A stretch of 64,000 nt of DNA from Endomychus coccineus (GCA_958510875.1 OY294067.1:248945736-249009735), one strand, 5' to 3'; shown: positions 48,350 through 59,440, counted from the first letter of the stretch. Made by a program: numbers and translations. Notes: generated by a model from the sequence alone, not told the origin.

Positions 48350-48760
48350 CAATTGATTACGTGGCTTCCCTAACTTTTGTAAGCAAAATAGCTTTCGGAC
48401 ATTCCTGCAAGTAAAATGTAAATGCAAATGACATTAGGAACAGAAAATATATTGGAAATGATTTAGAAACCGCTAATAGAAAATATTAAATTTTACTCTA
48501 TGCTACATTGAAATTTTATCCAAATGGTCTACAAAATGTATTTTACAACACTAATTTTTCAAACTGACACCTCCGGCTGCCAGGTTGACTTTCGAAATTA
48601 TTCACTAATAATAAACCTTGTTTCATAATTTGAAAACCGCTGATGAAATACGTTTAGATATATTGTATGTTACATTGACATTTTATTCAAATAGTCTACA
48701 TAATGTATTTTTTCGCATTTGGTACAGTAATGCACTGCATTAACGACCTCAAAACCGTGA
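48350..48760. repeat. Dispersed repeat, tandem pair of partial copies
   Basis: ACGTGGCTTCCCTAACTTTTG, AACAGAAAATATATTGGAA and CAAATGGTCTACAAAATGTA match 53035-53230 closely. A second partial copy (GAAAACCGCTGATGAAATA, CATTGACATTTTATTC) follows at 48640-48720. Confidence 0.7.
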
Positions 48761-48894
48761 AGTAATGAGAGATTTTATTGCATAGCAATCAGTACTGCCT
48801 AAAAACATAAGTATCATTTGAAACACAAAGTTGATAAAAAAGAAAAAGGTTTATTGTAAGTATCAAGATAATAAATATTTAAAAAACAGTTGTT

Positions 48895-50930
48895 AAGTTA
48901 GGAAAGGTTACAACTTCTAACCTCGCTGCATTAACTAGTTGCTGCGGAACATTTTTTTCATTCACAACAATTTCTAAAGGGGCCTTATTGGGATTGTCCA
49001 AGTTGGACATTGTTAAATATTCTCTTAAAATTTGTTACCAATGCTTTCTTCCACGTATCCTTCAACTACGATTGTAGAACGCCATTCCCCATGCCACTTA
49101 AGAACCTGTATATCAGGGCCACTATTAGCAAGAAAAGTTGCAGAAGTCCTTCTCAGACAATGGCCGGTACAACTTATACCGGGATATCAAAAATTATCTT
49201 GGTCAAAGGTGGTTGTGGAATCTAAAACGTGTGTCTTACTTTACGTTTGAAATAATTATGTCACTGTCACACTGACATCATCAATAACCTACAAATTTCA
49301 TACCTATTTATTTCAGTTGTAAAACAATAATGAACTACAAATTATGAAATAATTATGTGAACTTTGAACCTTTTCAGAGCTCGTGATAGCCACAATCCGG
49401 GTCTCCTGTTTTGAAATAGTCAATTTTCCTTAAATCGAATGACGTTCACGTGAGAAGCCCGTAGCACGCGAGTGCAAACTGGTTTTACCTAATACGGCTT
49501 TACGACGACTTTTCGCGTGCCGTTTTCGCTCCATGTAGTTAGATTTAGTATCGGACCGTGCCCGACGGCCCTTCTTCTTTCGATTAATGTCCATTAAATA
49601 GGAAAATTTAATTAAAACAGTTTGAGCTATTCTCAGATCTCAACTACGCGCGTCTAACGTGCGACGTATCAAAGGGAATTTTCTCGCGACTAAAATATAC
49701 ACGAAGCGGGTAAAAGCTAGCGGTCCATAGCCAAAGACACTTTATTACAACTGGCACCGGTCGCACGGGGCAAGAAACGGCCCCAAATTAACAAGACTGA
49801 GGTAAAATGTATAAACTCTAACTTACGCGCAGCGAGCTCCTCGAGGCACATGTCAAAATGATTTCGTTCGTAGCTAATTACATAGGACGTCTGGCGTTCA
49901 TGCAGTTATGTTTTTAGATAATTCGAACCTTCTAATTTCGAAAGGCCACGTGCAAATCCCGGAGTCCGAAGCGCTAAAGACTTCTGAGTGTCACAATATT
50001 CGTATAAATTGCGAAATTTCGCACTTTTAGAAAATTCAAATTAATTATCACATAATTATTTCAAACGTAAAGTAAGACACACGTTTTAGATTCCACAACC
50101 ACCCTTGACCAAGATAATTTTTGATATCCCGGTAGCATCAGGAAGTTTCAAATATTCCGCAACTGGCTGTACTGTACATTTGCCATGAAGATGAGAAGAA
50201 AATCTCGATTATGACTTACTGTTTCGGGTCTTAATATTAAGTACTTGTGGTAGATTTCATATCCATTGCAGTCTGAGGCTACAGTAAATACACATTTTTT
50301 CTTTGTTTTGGTATCGTGTAACGTTACAATCAACATTGTTCCAGAATCTTCTATATTTTTAGTTATTAAACTGCATAATTCTGCACGCCGACATGCACCA
50401 TTCAGCCCAAAAATTAATACCACTTCATTAACAGAAACGTATTGTTAGAAGTCCGTTCAAAAACTTTGTAGCATTTTCCATTGTTGAAACTTCTGATTTT
50501 TGTGGTTCATACTAGTCATTTTGACGTTTCAAGAAAGCGATTATACTCTTTTACATTGTGAAATAACCATATTTTCATTGATTCGTATCCTACTTTTGAT
50601 CATATAGTTTGTAGACCAGCCCATAAAATAGAAAATAAACAGCCTAAAACAAATAATAAAATTAGTACCTATGTACAACACTTTAACCATATGAAATAAC
50701 CAACCTTTTCCTAGCCAGCATTAGGTTTTCATCAATTTTTTTAAATCTTTTGGTGTTTCTCTATTCGCAGAACATATTATACACTTTCTCGTACCTCTCC
50801 TTAGATTTCACCGGAAGTAATCTAGAAGAAGCTTCCCGATCTGCATTGAAGATATCTTCCAAGTCGTTTTCATCATCCGTTTCGATAATTATTTCAAATT
50901 TCGGTGTTCAAGGATGAGTTTAATGGGATG
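48895..50930 (-). pseudogene. Crypton-like tyrosine recombinase gene, interrupted
   Basis: The minus strand, in order, starts with DLEDIFNADREASSRLLPVK and SKERYEKVYNMFCE. A WRNTKRFKKIDENLMLA block and a possible intron follow, then FLKRQND and QKSEVSTMENATKFLNG. The catalytic part has VLIFGLNGACRRAELCSL (first Arg) and TLHDTKTKKKCVFTVAS; a frameshift near 50185 precedes CTVQPVAEYLKLPDA. After a 954-bp insertion comes TGHCLRRTSATFLANSG (HxxR), then LKWHGEWRSTIVVEGY (second His and catalytic Tyr) and VEESIGNK. The R-HxxR-H-Y set marks a tyrosine recombinase without RT, of the type found in Crypton elements. An in-frame stop, frameshifts and the insertion make it dead. Confidence 0.8.
49179..50132. 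mobile_element. 954-bp TA-flanked element inside the recombinase gene
   Basis: The ends are CCGGGATATCAAAAATTATC and its exact complement, with about 80 bp of near-perfect inverted repeat on each side (49179-49258 and 50053-50132). Both borders carry TA. Removing the element and one TA joins the codons for LPDA to those for ISCTGH in frame on the minus strand. The centre (about 49380-50040) is clearly GC-richer than everything around it and has no open frame that I recognise. Confidence 0.92.
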
Positions 50931-51149
50931 CTGTCAACCTTTGTCAATTAAAAAAACATCCTATTTGGATTGCTAGGATACCCAAAAGTCAGACCTCTAC
51001 TTTTTTCCTTTAAATTTTCTCAGTAACTATTATTATAAACAGATTTTAACATGAAATGCGAAATGAGTAATTATTTACAAAATGCGAAAAAATAGTATAC
51101 GCACCTCGTTCGAAAAGTGAAAAAAAGAGTATGGCTAAATATTATACGA
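50931..51149. other. No feature recognised
   Basis: Short AT-rich spacer. Confidence 0.3.
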
Positions 51150-51440
51150 TACTTGATCCGTAATGTACTATTACTACTCATCTATGTTTTATACTTACAC
51201 TTGTTGCCAGATTGACTTTCGAATTATTCACAGTATGACATCTTGTTTTATACTGATTGATGTCAAAAATACTACTCGAAACGGGGCTACCGTGCCCAAA
51301 AACGATACAGTGCCTATTTTATCGGATACATCCCTGAAAATATAGCCGATTACAATACTTCCCTTGCATTACATACTACGAATATTGAGGGAAGTGTAAA
51401 TTTGTAATGAAGCGGGTAGGTATTTCTAATAGGTTTAAAG
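51150..51440. repeat. Dispersed repeat, partial copy
   Basis: TAATGTACTATTACTAC, GTTGCCAGATTGACTTTCG, ATTATTCACA and TGTTTTATACTGAT match the middle of the repeat at 53180-53290. A short inverted pair (ATACTTCCCT and AGGGAAGTGT) follows at about 51354-51400. Confidence 0.55.
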
Positions 51441-53029
51441 TGTAATTGTGTAAAAGAAGTCTGCTGGACATTAATGGGGTTCAACAATGAGTCAGGTTAT
51501 TCATTTGGGAGTTAGTTCAACTTGTAAAAATAAAGTAATTCGATTTATTCTCAATTGAATTAAAAATTAAATAAAAAAGTATTATGGTGAATCAATTTGA
51601 GCCTTTCATTGAGATATTTACTAGCACGATGGATTTTTTTAAAAATCCTAACATGAAGAAAATCATCATTTCAATATCTAGATCTCACCTTGGTAAACAT
51701 CTACTTACATCACGCTTGAAGTAAATGAACATTCTTTAATTCACCAAAGGTTTACTTATGGCTTACTTATTCCAGTAACGGAAATAAGTTCCCTTACTCG
51801 TATAAGCCGAAAATTTATTGCAAATGGTTCGCAACTTGTAGAAAGACGTCAAATGTTATTGCAGTGAACGTTCGTTCGAATTGACGATATATGTGTTCTA
51901 CAACTACGTTTTTCGTTCATACGACATCGAAATCACTTTTTTAATATAATGAACACATGTATTCCAAAAGTGAGGAGTACAGTGCTTAACTCTCCTTCGG
52001 CGTATTCAAATAGTGATTCATATATACTCAATATTTCCCGATGTGCTGGTTATAATACTTCTTTCAAATTCCTCACTCCATTTCTATTGACAGATATGGA
52101 GGCAATCTCAAAACGTTATTATGATACCCATTCTTCTACCTCTCCCAGTGTTAGTTTCTAGAAAACATACAGGTATAGATAAATATCACCAAAAGATAGA
52201 TGATACTTACTTTTTTTAATTCGATGTAATGATGTTTCTTATAAAGACTGTCTCAGGTATTCAGGTTTCAAACAAATCACCAAACACCGGCATATTATGT
52301 ACTCACGATCTTTCTACATGGCGTAACCCTGTTTTATTTGGTCAGGTGAACTAGATCATTTTCCTATCTTATGACTATAAAAAACCACAATTGAACCTGT
52401 ATCTGTCATAAGTAGAGTAGCATAAGTTATATTTGTTCGTTCTGTTTTAACAACGCCATCCAATAATAAAATAAACTTCACAGACGAAAGTTTTCATAAG
52501 TTAGTGTTCCGTCCCAAGATCAAGAGCTAAGACTGTTAGCATAATTTTGTTAAAGCGTGAACAGTGAGCGCCTGGTACTAACATTGATTTTTCATAGATA
52601 CAGGTGCGATGATTTATTAGCTTTTCTTCGGTTTCGAATGCGCCGAAGAGATTTACAGTATTGTATTTTGTAGCAATTTCATGTCAACTTGAATATTATT
52701 GTAATTTGAGTGAGTGAAGACTTGCTTTCCAGAATACATGTTCCCTGAATGGTTTTTCTCCAGATGCACATAGTAGAGTTATTTGTCCTCCATCGATTTA
52801 AGGATAGTTTTACGAACAAGGAATTTCTCTATTCTAAATTTGAAAGCTACTTATTTTTAATACTCTAGCCTCTGAAAATTCTTCGCGATTGTTTGATTCT
52901 GCTCATTTACACTCTAACTGTCTTTGGGGACAGAAACAGATTATTTGGTCCAGATTTGTGATCGCCTGGATATTTATTTCGAAAATTATTGATGGATCAC
53001 ACTTCTACTTTGAATGAACTGTGATATAT
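51441..53029. other. No gene recognised
   Basis: AT-rich. The open frame 51949-52161 (70 codons, serine-rich) is not recognisable. No clear repeats. Confidence 0.35.
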
Positions 53030-53385
53030 TGATCACGTGACTTCCCTCACTTTTGTTAGCAAAATTGCTTTCGAAAACTCCCGCGGGTCAAATCTGAATG
53101 ATTGTGGGAACAGAAAATATATTGGAAATGATTTAGAAATCACTAATGGAAGACGTTATGATGTACTCTATGTTACATTGAAATTTCATCGAAATGGTCT
53201 ACATAATGTACTTCATAACTGAGACCTGCTGTCAGGTTGAGTTTCGAAATTATTCACATTATAATATAACCTGTTTCATACTGATACTTGTGTCACATGA
53301 AATATAAAAATTTGCCACATAGTGAACACAGAAAATAAACTGCACCTTCACATTTCGATGACGTCCCTTGAATCTTTAAAAGACT
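53030..53385 (+). repeat. Left flank repeat of the Crypton locus
   Basis: This copy of the dispersed repeat ends with TTCGATGACGTCCCTTGAATC, the same point reached at 38818 in the copy lacking a recombinase. The Crypton ORF begins about 250 bp later. Confidence 0.65.
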
Positions 53386-53636
53386 ATTTCACTCATTCCA
53401 TTTTTAGTGAGGAAGTTTCCATAGCAACTCTCGTTTCACAGCGATAAAACATGCAAGCCGGTAAAACTTAGCAAGTTATTATTTCATCGATAATATTTTG
53501 ACATTCCTCACATTCATAGATAGCTTGGGAAATGAATACCATAAAGAAAACAAACAACGTTTAGTTAATCTATGATGAATACTTATTTGTCAAATAGCGC
53601 AATAGGTGTCAAAAAGTAGACTGGGGAATTCCAAAA

Positions 53637-54860
53637 ATGAGCCTCCAAGATAGATTTGGAAATATTTCGTCGAAAGAAATACATAGTGAAATTGCCAAAC
53701 TAGTGCCTTTCAACACAAGAAAAACTAGGGCATCTGCATGGAACCAGTTCACGGAATTTCTTCTAAAAAGAAACTATACCTTAGATAGAGAAACGACTCC
53801 AGAAAGATTAGCAGAAATATTAAAGGATAATGCTTTCAATATGAAGAAAAAAAACGGAGAAGATTATAAAGAATCCTCTGTGAAGTCTTTATGGAATACC
53901 ACGGCACAGATGATTCCAGAAAAGTTTTTCAAGGAATATGATAGAATGATCGATCCATTCCAAGGTTTAATTTCCAAATCAGCTCGTCTGGCCAGGGATT
54001 CAAAGCGCAAAATGTTGCAAACTTTACCAGAAACAAGGAAATCAAGTTCTAAAGCTTTCTCGACCGAAAAGTTTTTGAGAATGGTCAACTGTTACGATGA
54101 AGATAAGCCAGATGGGTTGCAAAAGAAATTTTTCCATATATGCTCCTTCGAATTGGCTTGGAGAGGCAATGAGGCAGCTAATTGCTCAATTCATTATTTT
54201 CAAAAAGAATGTGATCTTCTGGAAAACTTCACTGGTCGGGTGGAATATAACCCAATATTCTCCAAAACTTCCCAAGGTGGTTCGAAAAACTTATCGAATA
54301 GTAAATGGTTATTGAGAAATAAAGAAAACGCAGATTCATGTCCTGTTCGCTTATACCTTAAACTCATGGAAAAAAGATCGACAAATCCAAACGTAACAAC
54401 TGACAAACTTTTTTTGGCTACACATCCAAATTGGGAAAGAGGAATTTGGTACAAAAACATGCCTGTAGGAATAAATTCAATATCGAAATGGACAACAACA
54501 TCAGCAGATAATATTGGAATTAGCACAAAAAAGTTCAAAATAACAGACCATTCCCATAGAGCATCGGCCATTTCATCATTGGCCAAAAAAGGAGTTAATG
54601 AACAAGAGTTAATCAAAATTACGGGACATTCGAGTGCACACTCCTTAAAACCATATTTACAACTAGATGCAGAACATCATTTAAAACTTATTCAAAATCT
54701 TAGAGAGGGCACTCATGAATCTGCCGCCAATCAAAATCATCACAGAACAGAATCGGAAGTATCAAATATCTCATCAGATGGGATTCCGTCTGCTGCAATC
54801 GAAAGGAACAATTCCCAAATAATTAACTATAACAATTGTAACTTTTACGTCAAAAATTAA
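53637..54860 (+). CDS. Intact Crypton-type tyrosine recombinase
   Basis: An uninterrupted frame of 407 codons begins at ATG 53637 (AAAATGA context) and ends with TAA. The N-terminal half is a helical, lysine-rich core-binding region (VPFNTRKTRASAWNQFTEFL, residues 24-43). The catalytic half has Arg176 (ELAWRGNEAANC), the HxxR box His305/Arg308 (TDHSHRASAIS), His331 (ITGHSS) and Tyr340 (LKPYLQLD). That is the complete R-H-R-H-Y set of tyrosine recombinases. The CPVRLYLKL and WYKNMPVG segments are typical of Crypton and the related KIAA1958/ZMYM (DUF3504) proteins. The C-terminus is asparagine-rich (NYNNCNFYVKN). No RT, intron or stop is seen. It is probably a recent Crypton; a domesticated gene is possible. 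Confidence 0.88.
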   Translation: MSLQDRFGNISSKEIHSEIAKLVPFNTRKTRASAWNQFTEFLLKRNYTLDRETTPERLAEILKDNAFNMKKKNGEDYKESSVKSLWNTTAQMIPEKFFKEYDRMIDPFQGLISKSARLARDSKRKMLQTLPETRKSSSKAFSTEKFLRMVNCYDEDKPDGLQKKFFHICSFELAWRGNEAANCSIHYFQKECDLLENFTGRVEYNPIFSKTSQGGSKNLSNSKWLLRNKENADSCPVRLYLKLMEKRSTNPNVTTDKLFLATHPNWERGIWYKNMPVGINSISKWTTTSADNIGISTKKFKITDHSHRASAISSLAKKGVNEQELIKITGHSSAHSLKPYLQLDAEHHLKLIQNLREGTHESAANQNHHRTESEVSNISSDGIPSAAIERNNSQIINYNNCNFYVKN

Positions 54861-54983
54861 TTTGAACATGTTCCAATTCATTATTTCAAAACATTGTTTG
54901 TCCCATGAATCGTTATTTTCTTGACTTTCTCAAATGTGACCATATTACTATTAGACATATTTTCTCGTGAAATAGTCATGTCG

Positions 54984-55202
54984 AATACCACTTTAGATGA
55001 AATTTAAGCAGGTAAAATTTCTCTCTTGTAACATTCAAGTTTGTTGCTTATCGGCAATTTCGTTCATGACATTTTTTCCAAAATCACTCGCCTGCCGGCT
55101 CGTGATTTTGATGCAAACGTCATTCGCGAAATTGCCTAAACAACAAACTTTCATATTACAATCGAGAAATTTTGCCGGCAAAATTTCATCTCTAGTGGTA
55201 TT
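54984..55202. mobile_element. 219-bp hairpin MITE
   Basis: AATACCACT, then AGATGAAATTT and AAAATTTCTC on the left, pair with GAGAAATTTT, AAATTTCATCT and AGTGGTATT on the right. Most of the element folds back, and the centre holds a second short palindrome (AAAATCAC...GTGATTTT). It lies 123 bp after the Crypton stop. Confidence 0.75.
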
Positions 55203-55300
55203 ATATATGAGAATATACGCGTGTGATATGAATTTGTAACTAGAAAAACACGGTCGACTCTATGGTTCAATAAAATTCCCATAGTTGCGATCTGCAACGT
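55203..55300. repeat. Right flank repeat of the Crypton locus
   Basis: GAATATACGCGTGTGATAT, GAAAAACACGG and TATGGTTCAATAAAATTCC correspond to 38845-38915, the last part of the recombinase-less copy. Confidence 0.55.
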
Positions 55301-57050
55301 TTCCACTCTGGATAACGCACGCACGGTCACACGCCCCCCCCCCCTTCACCTCAATGTCCTCAATTGGACTGGTCCATTCGAAGAAACATCATGAATACAC
55401 ACGATTTTTTATAGAATTCAAAAAAACCAAATATTGTCAGTGGAAGCTTGAAGAGATAAATTTTGGAATAAAAAGCTTATCAAAACGGAGAGTTGTGTTT
55501 TAATGCTTGTGCTGCAACCTATAACACTCCAAGGCCACTTCAAAAAGACGTTTGGATTCGAATAACGAAATAGCTAATGGTAATGTAAAATATCACGGAG
55601 CGATTCCTACATTCACAAAGGGTATAGAAGGCCAAATTGAGGCAAACTTTCTTTTGACGTTGCCGGAAAAAAATAATCATCCACATAGCTTCAATGAAGA
55701 AAAAGGATGTGAAGGAAAAAATGGCATGGTTTTGCATCTGTGCGAAAAAATTTTTTTAAATTGATACGATCCAGCGACAAGAAGGTCACAAGTGGATTCA
55801 CTGGAGGACTGTGAATAATAATTAGATTCAGTATAATTTAACATTTATATTCTTTCTTGTTCAAAACAAGGATAAAGTATTTTTACACCACTAGTTCCTA
55901 ATTCCTGTACAATTACTTATATAGGTGGTCTATTCGAGGAAGCAACTTGATTCCATGAAGGAACCACTAGAAAGGTCCTAGAAAAAATGAAATTCTAGTA
56001 TTAAATACAATCCTAAGAAATTATCATTCAATGTATTAGTAGGAAAGAGATAGGGCAATACAACTACAAATTTTTTTACACATTTAGATCTCCATTTGAT
56101 TGAAAATATTAAAAAACCAAGAAATGGTCCAATCTCGGCAACCTTCTCGTACAGTCCAAAAGTTTTGGTTATATGAACTAATCTTCGTAGCATTATGATT
56201 ATAATGATGAAGGAATTGCAAGTCAACGGTGATCTTCAAAGTCATGTAATGAATAGTTATGTATAGGTTTGAGATCATTATGTTCACGTAGATTCAATAA
56301 CAAGTATCAACCAGTATCCTCAGAAAATTATGGCTTGACATCGTCATTAATATGTCATAATCTATGAATATTGAGGGAAATGGAAATCTCACATTGTTAT
56401 TTGACATCTTGAAAATTAGCGATTCTGGGTATATTTTGAGTTACGGGTTCCAAATTATGAGAACAACTAGAGACAAACATGTTTTGTGATAAAGGTTGTC
56501 GCGTTCTGATACCTACCTCTCTAAGCGTTGAGGAAAATCTTGAACATAAATTTATTATTTTGTTTTGCAATCCTCTTGGATATGAACTAAGGTAATATTC
56601 TATGAATCGGAAAAATTGAATTAGAAAATGCATAAATAACATAAAATCTCAGAACCAGGGTGTCGGCAATTGCTAGTTCATTTCAATGTGAATTTATATC
56701 TTTTCGCCTCTATAAGGTTTGCGTGTCTATTTGTTTCAAAGTGAGTGCTTTTAATGGTTCATGGGGGAAGCTTCAAACTTGGCTGCTTCCAAACATTCAC
56801 TGCAAAATCACACTCGCGAAACGATCCTACGCTTGTACGAACTGATACGAACACCTATATATATGCAACATCCCCAGTGCTTTCTAAACTCCTTGTAACT
56901 TTAAATGTAAATATAATCGTAAGTAAGATACTGCGAAATATAATGAAATTGAATTAAACTTCACTGGCATCCATAGAAATAAATTAACTGTGCAAGGAGG
57001 AGCCCGCCGCGAACCGGTTGTCTGAAAGCAAATGTCAAAATTTTTCCAAT
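55301..57050. other. LanB2 intron, no gene recognised
   Basis: A poly-C run occurs near 55326-55337. The open frame 55552-55764 (70 codons) looks like a decayed transposase piece but could not be assigned. The remainder is AT-rich and featureless to me. Confidence 0.35.
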
Positions 57051-57377
57051 ATGGATGATGATAATCAGTTTGTAGTTGATGAAGTGAGTAAATTAGTAAA
57101 AGACATAATAGAAACTGTACTATGTGGAGTATGCTACCAGCAGGAAAAAGTGAATCAATGGAGTGCAACCATCTCTGAACAGAGCTTGAATTGTCTGAGT
57201 AAACTGAAGAAACCTTTCAAATACATAGTAACCTGTTCAATTATGCAGAAAACTGGTGCTGGTCTACACACGGCAAGTTCGTGCTATTGGGATTGTTCCA
57301 CTGATGGTACTTGTACAGTTAGATGGGAAAATCAGGCCTTGTATTGCATCGTATCTGTGTTTGGCTTGGCAATTTAG
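57051..57377 (+). CDS. Tctex-type dynein light chain, intronless, nested in LanB2
   Basis: A complete frame of 108 codons starts at ATG 57051 (CCAATATGG context) and ends with TAG at 57375. It reads [20 protein letters not shown], then [59 protein letters not shown] and [13 protein letters not shown]. This is the full-length Tctex-1/DYNLT1 fold (Drosophila Dlc90F, about 110 residues), a homodimeric light chain of cytoplasmic dynein that binds the intermediate chain and cargo. Differences from the usual sequence include CGVC for GGNA near residue 25 and LKK for LGK near 52. AATAAA follows at 57453. It has no introns and no visible poly(A) tail. It is either an old retrocopy kept under selection or the native gene; sequence alone cannot decide. 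Confidence 0.9.
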   Translation: MDDDNQFVVDEVSKLVKDIIETVLCGVCYQQEKVNQWSATISEQSLNCLSKLKKPFKYIVTCSIMQKTGAGLHTASSCYWDCSTDGTCTVRWENQALYCIVSVFGLAI

Positions 57378-57452
57378 AGCGAATTCATACAATATTATGC
57401 ATTTTATTATATTGAAACTTGTTTACAATTAACTCTATATACTCTATTTTTT

Positions 57453-57458
57453 AATAAA
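57453..57458 (+). promoter_or_regulatory. AATAAA polyadenylation signal of the dynein light chain ORF
   Basis: A canonical AATAAA lies 76 bp after the stop codon of the light chain ORF, in a plausible 3' UTR position. Confidence 0.5.
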
Positions 57459-57972
57459 TATGCCATCAAAGATTTGGAAAAACTATCGCCTATATTATGA
57501 TCATTTTTAGCTATACTGTACATAAAAAGTTATCATCGAAATATACCTTATAATAGTAATTCGAAAGTTCTGTTTAGACAGTGACATATAATGATTATAA
57601 AATACACCAAGTATATCATCACAATATTGAAAGTTCGAAAATCTTAATTACATATGAGAATAATCCATATAGAATAGATTTATTCCTTATTTTGTCTCTC
57701 TTGGTAGTTATATTAAGTTCACACGACACACGACTCGGATTAACTGAGTAATTGCAATCGATTCTTTTCTGAAACGGTTTTACTGTTTCTTTTTCATGCA
57801 TAAGTATTATTACAATGACTGACTAAGCAATCACACAGAAGTAAAATTTGGGTTATTCAAGAAGGATACACTCAGGGGAAGTTACGTGTTCCTGTGTTGT
57901 TCCATCACATACTAGAGGTATATGATGTCCTAGGTCATGATTCGTTGTGAACTTCCCTAGAATAAGTTCTTA
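57459..57972. other. No feature recognised
   Basis: AT-rich spacer before the mariner. Confidence 0.35.
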
Positions 57973-59275
57973 CCAGGGCAAGGTGACAAGTCCCTGAAAA
58001 ATGAAACAGATGGCGCCACAATCGAAAGTCCCATGTCAAATTTGTGATGTACCATCTTTAACTAGAACCGTTGATTGAATCAACTCTTTCAAGCAACGCT
58101 AGAACGCATTGAAAATTTCAGACTGATATGTCATTCAATTCTGTTTTGACACCCATCGAAAGCAAGCAGCCTTGAACATTTTTGTAAACAAGGAAAGAAG
58201 TGAATTTCGCTTCTTGATTGAACATTATTTCTTGCGTAGAGAAAACATTACGCAAACCAAAGTATTGCTGGCTAAACATTATGGGGAGTCTTCACCATCG
58301 ATTGAAATGATTCACAAGTGGTTCACTGATTTTCGTTGTGGTAGTACGACCACAAAGGACGCTGAAGTTCTGGTCGTTCAATTGAGGCTACAACGTCAGA
58401 AATCGTCGATAAAGTCCATGGTATGATATTGAACGATCGGCGAGTTGAAGAGCACGAGATTGCTGAGGCTATGCGCTTCTCAACCGAACGGGTACGGAAC
58501 AATTTACATAAATTTGTGAATATGAGTAAGCTATCTGTAAGATGGGTGCCGCATTTGCTCTCTGTTGACAACAAGCGCGACGGTGTGACAACTTCAAAGG
58601 AACGTTTGGCGATGTTCAAGCTCGATGACAAAGACTTTTTGCTCCGTTTCGTAACCGTGGACGAACCATGGATTCATGACAACACACCAGAAACCAAAGA
58701 ACAGTCGAGACAGTGGACTTGTCCTGGCGAATCGGAGCCGAAAAAGGTCAGCAAAGTCATGGCGACAGTTTTTTGAGATGCACACGGTATCGTCCATATC
58801 GAATACCTTGAAAAGGGTAAAACGTTCACCGGTGTATATTATGCAAAGCTGTTGGATCGATTCGAAGACGATTTGAAGCGAAAGCGGCTGCATTTGTCAA
58901 AGAAAGAAGTTCTCTTCCACCAGGACAACTTACCGGCGCACGGGTCCGTAGTCTCAATGGCAAAATTGCATGAATTGCGCTACGAATTGCTTCGTCATCC
59001 ACCATATTCTCCAGATTTTGCCCCCCGCGATTTTATCTAATGATAAACTCGGAGAAATGGCTCGGCGGAACGAGATTTGGCTCCAACGATGAGGTCATCG
59101 CTGAAACAAACGCCTATTTTGAAGGATTGCCAAAATCGTATTAATTGAAAGTGATCGAAAAACGTTGGACGGAGTATATCGGGCTGCAAGGAGATTATGT
59201 TGAGAAATAAAACAAGTTTTGACCAAATAAATCACCTTTTGTTTTATTTTTCAGGGACTTTTCTCCTTGCCCTCG
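57973..59275 (+). mobile_element. mariner (mellifera-type), nearly full length
   Basis: TA flanks ends of about 30 bp: CCAGGGCAAGGTGACAAGTC at the left and GACTTTTCTCCTTGCCCTCG at the right. The transposase runs from about 58180: FVNKERSEFRFLIEHYF, KHYGESSPSIEMIHKWFTDF (helix-turn-helix), then a frameshift near 58360, and ILNDRRVEEHEIAEAM, WVPHLLS. The catalytic part is FVTVDEPWIHDNTPETKEQS (first D), FHQDNLPAHG (second D) and PPYSPDFAPRDF (third D), with 34 residues between the second and third (DD34D). In-frame stops occur at about 58774 (TGA replacing TGG) and 59038. It is better preserved than the copy at 41033, but still dead. Confidence 0.92.
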
Positions 59276-59280
59276 TATTA

Positions 59281-59440
59281 CTATCTTTATCGAACGGCGA
59301 AGTTGTGGAACACTTTACCTATAACCTCCAAATTTGAAAGAAAAATTCCGAAGTCTTCTCAATATTCCACTGCTGGATCGCACTATGTTCTGCGTACATC
59401 ATAGGTTTTCTCTCGTATAGTAAAATTATAGAGAAAAAAG
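59281..59440 (+). pseudogene. Jockey-like LINE 3' fragment
   Basis: TATCGAACGGCGAAGTTGTG corresponds to the FxRTAKLWN end of the Jockey-like relics (compare 22390-22440), and TAGGTTTTCTCTCGTATAGT matches the trailer at 8431. It begins a few bases after the mariner ends, so the mariner probably inserted within this relic. Confidence 0.6.

Noticed and set aside
53637..54860. Bacterial or phage integrase, as contamination
   Set aside because: The flanks are insect repeats inside a laminin intron, codon use is AT-rich like the surroundings, and the protein resembles Crypton/DUF3504 more than phage integrases.
55552..55764. 70-codon frame as a transposase fragment
   Set aside because: It loosely resembles decayed transposase sequence, but no motif could be identified with confidence.
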